From the NCBI GenBank assembly GCA_038209155.1, contig JBBQYA010000077.1, positions 1 through 13,652 of the forward strand: a stretch of DNA of 13,652 bases, written 5' to 3'. Made by a program: the position numbers and the translations under genes. This document shows positions 6,105 to 12,318 of the stretch, in pieces. Each line of letters opens with the position of its first letter. The first letter of the stretch is position 1. The DNA is from JBBQYA01 sp038209155 (GTDB lineage Bacteria > Bacteroidota > Bacteroidia > Sphingobacteriales > Sphingobacteriaceae). A model generated the notes under the pieces. The model was given only the letters and a program-made list of their open reading frames with translations, was not told the origin of the DNA and did no database searches.

Positions 6105-7316
6105 ATGAGTAAAAACGTTTGGATTATCAATCAATTTGCAGGAACTTCTACTTCTGGTTGGGGCGAACGTCATTTCTTTTTTAGCAAGTATTGGAAGCAA
6201 CAAGGTTGGAAAGTGAATATAATTTCTGGGTCTTATAATCACGTATTTCAAAATTTACCACTTGCTCCCAATCAATTTAATATGGAAGATGTAGAGGGAA
6301 CTCAATTTTGCTGGGTGAAAACTCCAAAATACAAAGCCACTTCTATAATGAGGTTTTGGAGTTTCTTGGTTTTTGCTTTCAAAGTGTACTTTTTGCCAAT
6401 TGATAAATTAGGAAAACCAGATATAATTGTGGTTTCCAGTATGCCCATCTTCCCTATTCTAACTGGCTTTTTATTGAAAAGAAAATATAAAGCCAGTAAA
6501 CTTATTTTTGAGATTAGAGATATTTGGCCTTTAACTTTAGTTCTTTTAGGTGATGTTTCCAAAAATCACCCTGCTGTTAAATTTATTGGTTGGTTCGAGA
6601 AATTTGGATACAGGAAAGCAGATTTAATTGTTTCGCTTTTGCCTAATGCTACAGAGCACATTGAAGAGATTTCTGCCTGTGGAGAAAAATTCAGATACAT
6701 ACCAAATGGACTTGATCAAGATGTGCTAAAAGTAGAAGAAATATCTGTTGAAATTATATCACAATTTCCTAAAGACAAGTTTATTATCGGATATACCGGA
6801 ACTATCGGTTTAGCTAATGCATTGGAATATTTTGTAGAAGCTGCTGGGGTTTTAAAAGCTGATAATCGTTTCTTTTTTATAATTGTTGGTGAAGGATATT
6901 TGAAAAAGGATCTTTTCGAAAAAAGCAAAGATTTCGGTAATATTTTGTTTTTAGATAAAATTAGAAAAAACCAAGTTCAATCGATGATTTTTCATTTTGA
7001 TGTTTGTTTTGTCGGTAGAAATGATACTCCACTTTTTAAGCATGGTGTTTCTGCAAATAAATATTTCGATTATATGTTAGCTTCTAAACCAATTTTAGAT
7101 TCAAATAATAAGATTAAAGATCCTGTAGAGCTTTCTAATTGTGGAATTATCGTAAAACCAGATTCTACAGATGCAATTGTAAATGGAATTATTGAATTAT
7201 ATGATTTAGGAGAATTAGGAAGAAATGAAATGGGTAGATTAGGTAAAGAATACCTATTGAAAAATCATAGCATAGAAAAATTGGCAACAGATTATATTTC
7301 AGTATTTAATGAATGA
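6105..7316 (+). CDS. Family 4 glycosyltransferase (WbuB/WbpJ-like)
   Basis: This 403-residue cytosolic or membrane-associated GT-B glycosyltransferase should transfer a sugar from a nucleotide donor onto the lipid-linked polysaccharide intermediate. The N-terminal half opens with VWIINQFAGT and contains FEIRDIWPLT (135-144), a signature of the WbuB group. The C-terminal donor domain starts at GYTGTIGLANALEYF (229-243). It contains VGEGYLKKDL (261-270) and the nucleotide-sugar binding segment GVSANKYFDYMLASKPI (314-330), where the usual glutamate of the FEYM motif is aspartate. Donor and acceptor are not determined by sequence. By context it may add ManNAc3NAcA or a neighbouring amino sugar, as WbpH and WbpJ do in P. 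aeruginosa. It lies 69 bases after wbpI, and its stop overlaps the start of the next gene by 8 bases, indicating translational coupling. Confidence 0.9.
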   Translation: MSKNVWIINQFAGTSTSGWGERHFFFSKYWKQQGWKVNIISGSYNHVFQNLPLAPNQFNMEDVEGTQFCWVKTPKYKATSIMRFWSFLVFAFKVYFLPIDKLGKPDIIVVSSMPIFPILTGFLLKRKYKASKLIFEIRDIWPLTLVLLGDVSKNHPAVKFIGWFEKFGYRKADLIVSLLPNATEHIEEISACGEKFRYIPNGLDQDVLKVEEISVEIISQFPKDKFIIGYTGTIGLANALEYFVEAAGVLKADNRFFFIIVGEGYLKKDLFEKSKDFGNILFLDKIRKNQVQSMIFHFDVCFVGRNDTPLFKHGVSANKYFDYMLASKPILDSNNKIKDPVELSNCGIIVKPDSTDAIVNGIIELYDLGELGRNEMGRLGKEYLLKNHSIEKLATDYISVFNE

Positions 7317-8208
7317 TTATTTACTAACTGGAGCGAATGGTTTTTTAGGAAAATACATTCTGAAAAGCATGAAAAATGCAGGATCTGCGGCTACAATCGG
7401 AAGAAATTCTACAGATACGATCCAAACCGATTTAAAAAACTCTTTTTTATTAGAAAATTCTTTTAAAACGATCGTTCATTGTGCTGGTAAAGCTCATTCA
7501 GTTCCTAAAACTGAATCAGAAAAGCAAGAATTTTTTGATGTAAACGAACAAGGAACTCAGAATTTATTAAATGCTATAGATCAATCGCCAGCTTTACCAG
7601 AAACTTTCATATTCATCAGTACAATAGCTGTTTACGGGTTAGAATTTGGAGTAAACATTAAAGAAGATTTTGCTCTCCAAGGCAAAGATCCTTATGCTGC
7701 AAGTAAAATAAATGCAGAAAAATTGGTTGAGAATTGGGGTAGGAAAAACAAAGTGAAAACAATAATTCTCAGACTTCCTTTAATAGCAGGTTCAAACCCT
7801 CCAGGAAATTTAGGAAATATGATTAAAGCGATAAAAATTGGAAAATATCTTAGAATCAATAATGGCATAGCTCAAAAAAGTATTGTTTTAGCAGAAGATG
7901 TTGCAGATTTAATTGTATTCGGAAACCTTAAAACTGGCATTTATAATCTTACAGATGGCTTCCATCCTACTTTTTTTGAATTAGAAAACCTGATTGCAAA
8001 ACAATTAAATGTGTCTGCTCCAAAAAACATTTCGTTATTTATTGGTAAAATTATTGGCTTTATTGGTGATCGAATTGGAAATAGATTTCCTGTAAATAGT
8101 TCTTCAATTCGTAAAATTACATCCACATTGACTTTTAATGATGATTTAGCAAGAAAAGAAATGAATTGGAATCCAAAAAAAGTGTTAGATAATTTCAAAA
8201 TTGAATAA
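7309..8208 (+). CDS. NAD-dependent epimerase/reductase, extended SDR (WbpK/WbpV-like)
   Basis: This 299-residue extended short-chain dehydrogenase has the Rossmann motif TGANGFLG (7-14), the catalytic Ser/Thr segment ISTIAVYG (103-110) and the YAASK pair (Y129, K133). The acidic loop FGVNIKEDF, followed by KDPYAASK, is typical of the sugar-nucleotide epimerases and reductases found beside WbpL-type transferases. The most likely job is to act on a 4-keto-6-deoxy UDP-GlcNAc intermediate, giving UDP-FucNAc or UDP-QuiNAc, the first sugar of the repeat unit. A UDP-GlcNAc 4-epimerase role is the alternative. The 4,6-dehydratase (WbpM type) that would make its substrate is not in the window. The ATG at 7309 lies inside the end of the glycosyltransferase gene (8-base overlap), so the two are coupled, which suggests that the SDR makes a sugar used by this cluster. 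Confidence 0.85.
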   Translation: MNDYLLTGANGFLGKYILKSMKNAGSAATIGRNSTDTIQTDLKNSFLLENSFKTIVHCAGKAHSVPKTESEKQEFFDVNEQGTQNLLNAIDQSPALPETFIFISTIAVYGLEFGVNIKEDFALQGKDPYAASKINAEKLVENWGRKNKVKTIILRLPLIAGSNPPGNLGNMIKAIKIGKYLRINNGIAQKSIVLAEDVADLIVFGNLKTGIYNLTDGFHPTFFELENLIAKQLNVSAPKNISLFIGKIIGFIGDRIGNRFPVNSSSIRKITSTLTFNDDLARKEMNWNPKKVLDNFKIE

Positions 8209-8285
8209 GTATCATTAGATTTTACAATTGTGAAAAAATTCTTGAGTACTTTCGCATTTAAAATCAAAAACAGAAGTTTATATAA

Positions 8286-9323
8286 ATGGAGTCTAAAATA
8301 AAATTTGCAGTGATAGGATTTGGGCATATTGGAAAACGACATGCAACTATTATTAACGAATATCCTGAGGCAGAATTAATGGCAATCATAGATATTGACC
8401 CAAATTCAACCTCACATTTTTTATATCCTGTTGGCGTTCCCTTCTTTATTTCCATAGATGAATTTATTGAATCAAAAATAAAAGTAGACGTTGTAAACAT
8501 CAGTACACCAAATGGATATCATTGTCAGTATGCAAAAAAAGCATTAGATGCTGGCTTCCATGTTGTGATAGAAAAGCCGATGGGTTTGAATCGTGCCGAA
8601 TGTGAAGAGGTTTTATTTAAGTCATTGCAAATGTCTAAACAAGTATTTGTAGTAAAGCAAAATAGATATAGTCCACCAAGCAAATGGATGAAAGAAATTG
8701 TAAGTAGTGGTAAATTAGGCGAAGTTCTTATGGTTCAAGTAAATTGTTATTGGAATCGTGATGAAAGATATTATAAATCAGGTGGATGGAAAGGCAGTTT
8801 AAAATTAGATGGAGGAACTTTATTTACTCAATTCTCTCATTTTATCGATATTATGTATTGGGTGTTTGGTGATATTAAGAATATTCGATCTGTTTTTGCT
8901 GATTTTAAACATTCAGAAAATACTCAATTTGAAGACTCTGGAATCGTTCAATTTGAATTTGTAAATTCAGGAATTGGTTGTATAAATTTTAGTACTGCCG
9001 TTTGGGATACCAATATGGAAAGTAGTATAACGGTAATTGGCACCAATGGTAGTTTTAAAGTTGGCGGTCAATACATGAATGAAATTGAATATTGCCATAT
9101 AAAAGACTATGAAATGAGTGAGTTGGAAGCTACCAATCCACCAAATGATTATGGACCATTCAAAGGAAGTGCTGCTAATCATCATTATGTGATAGAAAAT
9201 GTGGTAAACACCTTAAAAGGAACCGATACCATAACCGCAAATGCATTGGAAGGAATGAAAGTTGTTGAAATTATAGAACGTATTTATGAAAGTCGTGATC
9301 TTTCTAAACTAAAAAATGGATAA
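8286..9323 (+). CDS. wbpB: UDP-GlcNAcA 3-dehydrogenase, Gfo/Idh/MocA family (WbpB/WlbA type)
   Basis: WbpB oxidises C3 of UDP-N-acetyl-glucuronate to the 3-keto sugar using NAD+, and in known members regenerates NAD+ by reducing 2-oxoglutarate within the WbpB/WbpE pair. The 345-residue protein has the nucleotide-binding motif GFGHIGKRH (11-19), the family motif EKPMG (96-100) with catalytic K97, the WlbA-like segment KQNRYSPP (124-131), and LDGGTLFTQFSHFID (174-188), whose H185 matches the conserved active-site histidine. The motifs match WlbA/WbpB better than generic inositol dehydrogenases. It starts at ATG 8286 after a 77-base spacer. With the aminotransferase start chosen here there is a 19-base gap to the next gene. 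The immediate neighbours wbpE and wbpD carry out the next two reactions. Confidence 0.9.
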   Translation: MESKIKFAVIGFGHIGKRHATIINEYPEAELMAIIDIDPNSTSHFLYPVGVPFFISIDEFIESKIKVDVVNISTPNGYHCQYAKKALDAGFHVVIEKPMGLNRAECEEVLFKSLQMSKQVFVVKQNRYSPPSKWMKEIVSSGKLGEVLMVQVNCYWNRDERYYKSGGWKGSLKLDGGTLFTQFSHFIDIMYWVFGDIKNIRSVFADFKHSENTQFEDSGIVQFEFVNSGIGCINFSTAVWDTNMESSITVIGTNGSFKVGGQYMNEIEYCHIKDYEMSELEATNPPNDYGPFKGSAANHHYVIENVVNTLKGTDTITANALEGMKVVEIIERIYESRDLSKLKNG

Positions 9324-9342
9324 AATCGAAGAAGGAATTATC

Positions 9343-10482
9343 ATGAAAAAAATACAAATGGTTGATTTGCAGGGTCAATACCAACAAATAAAACCTGAAA
9401 TAGATCTTGCTATTTCTAATGTGGTTAATTCAGCCCAATTTATAAATGGACCAGATGTTAAAAGTTTTGCATCAGAATTAAGTGAATATTTAGGAGGAAG
9501 TTTTGTAATTCCATGTGCTAATGGAACAGATGCTTTGCAAATAGCTATGATGGCTGCAGGTTTAAAACCAGGCGACGAAGTGATTACTGCAAGTTTCACT
9601 TATGTGGCTACTGCAGAGGTAATTGCATTACTTCACCTTACTCCTGTTTTAGTTGATGTTGATCCACATACTTTTAGCATAGATATCGATGCTTTGAGAA
9701 AAGCCATTACTTCAAAAACGAAAGCGATAGTTCCAGTGCACTTATTTGGCCAATGTGCAGATATGGAAAAGGTGATGGATGTTGCAAAAGAGTTTAATCT
9801 TTTGGTGATTGAAGATACCGCTCAAGCTACAGGTGCAGATTATTTTTTCAAAAATGGAGAAAAGAAAAAGGCTGGAACTATTGGCCATATAGGAACCACT
9901 TCTTTTTTTCCGTCCAAAAACTTAGGATGCTATGGCGATGGTGGAGCAATTTTTACTTCAGATGCAGATCTTGCCGAGAAAATCAGAATGGTCGCCAATC
10001 ACGGTCAGAAAGTGCAATATGTGCATGATGAAATTGGTGTAAATTCCAGATTAGATACTATCCAAGCGGCCATTTTAAGAGTTAAACTTCCACACTTAGA
10101 TGAATATAGTGCTGCCAGAGCTTTGGTTGCAAGCTTTTATGATTCTGAACTTGAAGAAATTGAAGATCTAATTATTCCTTCAAGGGCATCTTATAGCAAT
10201 CATGTTTTTCACCAATATACCTTGCAAGTAAAAAATGGAAGAAGAAATGAATTGAGAGAATTTTTGAAAAACCATGAAATTCCATCAATGATTTATTATC
10301 CTTTGCCTTTGCACAAACAAAAAGCATTTGCCAGTGAACGATATAAATTAGGAATGTTTCCAGTTTCAGAAATGCTTTGTGAAGCTGTACTTTCACTTCC
10401 AATCAGCACAGAAATGGACGAAGAGCAATTGAATTATATCAGTAAAACCATTAAAAAATTTTACCAATTAGATGGAGAATAA
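9343..10482 (+). CDS. wbpE: PLP-dependent UDP-3-keto-GlcNAcA aminotransferase (WbpE/WlbC type)
   Basis: WbpE aminates the 3-keto sugar made by WbpB with glutamate as donor, yielding UDP-GlcNAc3NA. The protein is a DegT/DnrJ/EryC1/StrS aminotransferase. Visible are IPCANGTDALQIA (phosphate-binding region), PVHLFGQ, VIEDTAQATGA (the aspartate that pairs with the PLP ring) and FFPSKNLGCYGDGG, whose lysine (codon 9916-9918, K192) forms the Schiff base. I chose ATG 9343 (379 residues) because family members begin just before the MVDLQGQY segment and because GAAGGA stands a few bases upstream, one of the few good ribosome binding sites here. An in-frame ATG at 9316 would add nine residues (MDKIEEGII) and overlap wbpB by 8 bases. 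The 3' end overlaps wbpD by 11 bases, so the three enzymes are made together. Confidence 0.92.
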   Translation: MKKIQMVDLQGQYQQIKPEIDLAISNVVNSAQFINGPDVKSFASELSEYLGGSFVIPCANGTDALQIAMMAAGLKPGDEVITASFTYVATAEVIALLHLTPVLVDVDPHTFSIDIDALRKAITSKTKAIVPVHLFGQCADMEKVMDVAKEFNLLVIEDTAQATGADYFFKNGEKKKAGTIGHIGTTSFFPSKNLGCYGDGGAIFTSDADLAEKIRMVANHGQKVQYVHDEIGVNSRLDTIQAAILRVKLPHLDEYSAARALVASFYDSELEEIEDLIIPSRASYSNHVFHQYTLQVKNGRRNELREFLKNHEIPSMIYYPLPLHKQKAFASERYKLGMFPVSEMLCEAVLSLPISTEMDEEQLNYISKTIKKFYQLDGE

Positions 10483-11056
10483 ATTTTTCGCACACGAATC
10501 CGCTTGGATAGATGAAGGTTGCCAAATTGGGGAAGGAACTAAAATTTGGCATTTTTCTCATTTAATGAAAGGCTGCATTTTGGGCGAAAATTGCAATATT
10601 GGTCAAAACGTAGTGATTTCCCCCGATGTAGTTTTGGGTAATAATGTAAAAGTCCAAAATAATGTTTCCATTTATACAGGTGTGACTTGCGAAAATGATG
10701 TTTTCTTAGGTCCTAGTTGTGTTTTTACGAACGTGATAAACCCAAGAAGTGCCGTAAATCGAAAGAATGAATACTTGAAAACAAAAGTGGGAGAAGGCGC
10801 AACAATTGGTGCAAATGCAACAATTGTTTGCGGCCATGATATCGGCAAATTTGCTTTTATAGGCGCAGGCGCAGTTGTGACCAAAACTGTAAAAGATTAT
10901 GCTTTAATGATCGGTAACCCAGCCCGTCAAAATGGTTGGATGAGTGAGCATGGTAGCAAATTAATTTTTGATCAAAGTGAATTTGCAAAATGCAAAGAAA
11001 GTGGTTTGGAATATATTTTGGAGAACGGAGAAGTGAAAAGAGTTGGAGGAAATTGA
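10472..11056 (+). CDS. wbpD: UDP-GlcNAc3NA 3-N-acetyltransferase, left-handed beta-helix (WbpD/WlbB type)
   Basis: WbpD acetylates the new 3-amino group with acetyl-CoA to form UDP-GlcNAc3NAcA, the substrate of WbpI. The 194-residue protein is a hexapeptide-repeat acyltransferase, with imperfect repeats from about residue 13 to 150 (IDEGCQIGEGTKIWHF, VVISPDVVLGNNVKVQN, VGEGATIGANATIV, FIGAGAVV), which form a left-handed beta-helix and normally a trimer. TKIWHFSHL near the N terminus, the FTNVINPRS loop (85-93) and the GNPAR...GWMSEHG ending (148-161) are characteristic of WbpD/WlbB. The ATG at 10472 is inside the end of wbpE. A 127-base AT-rich gap with inverted repeats follows, the first clear break after wbpB. 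Other acyl-CoA donors cannot be excluded from sequence. Confidence 0.93.
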   Translation: MENKFFAHESAWIDEGCQIGEGTKIWHFSHLMKGCILGENCNIGQNVVISPDVVLGNNVKVQNNVSIYTGVTCENDVFLGPSCVFTNVINPRSAVNRKNEYLKTKVGEGATIGANATIVCGHDIGKFAFIGAGAVVTKTVKDYALMIGNPARQNGWMSEHGSKLIFDQSEFAKCKESGLEYILENGEVKRVGGN

Positions 11057-11183
11057 GAAGTTTGAACTAAAATTTTATTAAGTTCTCAAATATTATTTTC
11101 AGAAAAACTTAAGTTTTTAAAGATTAGTTAACCTAATTCTTAAAATATTATTCATCTTTAAAGCTTAATAATTCAGAATTAAA
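11057..11183. other. Spacer with palindrome, hairpin and direct repeat before the WbpL-like gene
   Basis: The spacer holds a perfect 16-bp palindrome AAAAACTTAAGTTTTT (11103-11118) and, next to it, a potential hairpin at 11120-11141 (AAGATTAG, loop TTAAC, CTAA-T-TCTT, one bulged T). AAATATTATT occurs twice (11088-11097 and 11143-11152), each time within a longer imperfect repeat beginning at AGTTCTC and AATTCTT. Neither hairpin is followed by a U run, so a standard terminator is not supported. A regulatory site or AT-rich coincidence are both possible. Confidence 0.4.
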
Positions 11184-12167
11184 TTGTCTTTACCTATTCA
11201 ATACCGAAATTATTTTTTTGCATTTATCATTTTAAATGTGCTCATGTATGTTTACATGAAAATTGCATCCCATTATAATATTGTTGATAAACCTAATGAA
11301 CGTAGTTCTCATTTCCAATTAACTATTCGTGGTGGTGGTATTATTTTTACTCTTGGTGTTCTTTATTACTTTTTTGCAAGTTCCTTTTCAAATCCCTATT
11401 TTGTTTTAGGAACTGCAATGGTTGCTGTAGTTGGTTTTCTAGATGATTTAAGCCCATTATCTAATAAAACTAGACTAATTATTCATTTTTCTGCGGTCTT
11501 ACTTTTACTTTTTCAAGCTTCTAGTTTTAGTTATTCTTGGTTTTTGATTCCAATTTTCATGCTTTTCATTGTGGCAAGTTTGAACAGTTATAATTTTATG
11601 GATGGCATTAATGGAATTACAGCTTTTTACAGTTTATCAGTAATAGCTTTACTTCATTATTTAAATCTTGAGCTTGCATTTATAGATCAAGATCTAATTG
11701 TTTACACAGAAATTTCTCTTCTTATTTTTACTTTTTACAATGCTCGCAAAAAAGCTAAATGTTTTGCCGGTGATACCGGAAGCTTAGCTATCGGCTATAT
11801 TCTATTTTTCTTAACCATTGTGTTAATGCACCAAACAGAAAATCCATTTTATGCTTTGTTTTTTTTAGTGTACGGAATTGATACTGCCTTTACTTTGCTT
11901 TTTAGATTGATAAAAAAAGAGAATATATATAAAGCGCATAGAAGTCATTTATATCAATATCTTGCGAATGAAACAAAGATTAGCCATCTTCTAGTTGCCC
12001 TTTTCTTTGCATTTGCTCAGTTGTTGGTAGGTATTTTAATTATTTATTTTTCAAAAAACAGTTTTTCTCAACAACTGATCTCCAGTTCAATAATTCTGAT
12101 TAGTTCTTCCCTCCTATATCTTGCCATTCGGCGATATATAGTTCAAAAATATGTTAACTTAAATTAA
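11184..12167 (+). CDS. Undecaprenyl-phosphate glycosyl-1-phosphate transferase (WbpL/WecA/MraY superfamily)
   Basis: This polytopic inner-membrane enzyme moves a sugar-1-phosphate from a UDP-sugar to undecaprenyl phosphate and so starts the lipid-linked repeat unit. The 327-residue protein shows about ten hydrophobic segments and the family motifs DKPNERSSH (35-43), RGGG (49-52), FLDD (85-88, Mg2+-binding aspartates), NFMDGINGI (137-145), GDTGS (196-200) and the cytoplasmic HRSHLYQ loop (252-258). The DKPNERSSH and HRSHLYQ signatures fit WbpL/WecA-type enzymes rather than MraY. WbpL uses UDP-FucNAc or UDP-QuiNAc, which would agree with the SDR gene upstream. The start used is TTG 11184: an in-frame stop lies at 11169-11171, and the first in-frame ATG (residue 21) would remove most of the first membrane helix. 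It is the last gene of the polysaccharide cluster in the window. Confidence 0.9.
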   Translation: MSLPIQYRNYFFAFIILNVLMYVYMKIASHYNIVDKPNERSSHFQLTIRGGGIIFTLGVLYYFFASSFSNPYFVLGTAMVAVVGFLDDLSPLSNKTRLIIHFSAVLLLLFQASSFSYSWFLIPIFMLFIVASLNSYNFMDGINGITAFYSLSVIALLHYLNLELAFIDQDLIVYTEISLLIFTFYNARKKAKCFAGDTGSLAIGYILFFLTIVLMHQTENPFYALFFLVYGIDTAFTLLFRLIKKENIYKAHRSHLYQYLANETKISHLLVALFFAFAQLLVGILIIYFSKNSFSQQLISSSIILISSSLLYLAIRRYIVQKYVNLN

Positions 12168-12273
12168 ATTGAAAAACCTAAATTCTTTTTAATTAAAAAT
12201 GGTTAACTAAAAACTTATGTTGAAATTTTTGTTCCATCTTTTACAATCAATCCTTTAAATTAGATTATAAACC

Positions 12274-12281
12274 TATGTTTG
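12274..12281 (+). promoter_or_regulatory. Candidate -7 promoter element before the beta-CASP nuclease gene
   Basis: TATGTTTG fits the Bacteroidota -7 consensus TAnnTTTG and lies 37 bases before the ATG at 12319. No clear TTTG -33 element is seen at the expected distance. The 151-base gap after the WbpL-like gene would suit a separate promoter. Confidence 0.35.
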
Positions 12282-12318
12282 CCAATAAGAAAATAGCTAC
12301 ATCAGAATACAAAAATAA

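Noticed and set aside
8228..8254. Possible promoter TTG...TACTTTCG before wbpB
   Set aside because: The -7 element has one mismatch and the spacing is short. wbpB can be expressed from the upstream cluster promoter, so support is too weak to annotate.
7941..8500. Minus-strand frames of 133 and 78 codons over the SDR/wbpB junction
   Set aside because: They lie antisense to two well-supported genes, and their sequence is AT-driven Phe/Ser/Lys-rich without motifs.
9316..9342. Upstream ATG for wbpE adding nine residues
   Set aside because: The extra residues lie outside the family's usual N terminus, and the ATG at 9343 has a GAAGGA ribosome binding site.
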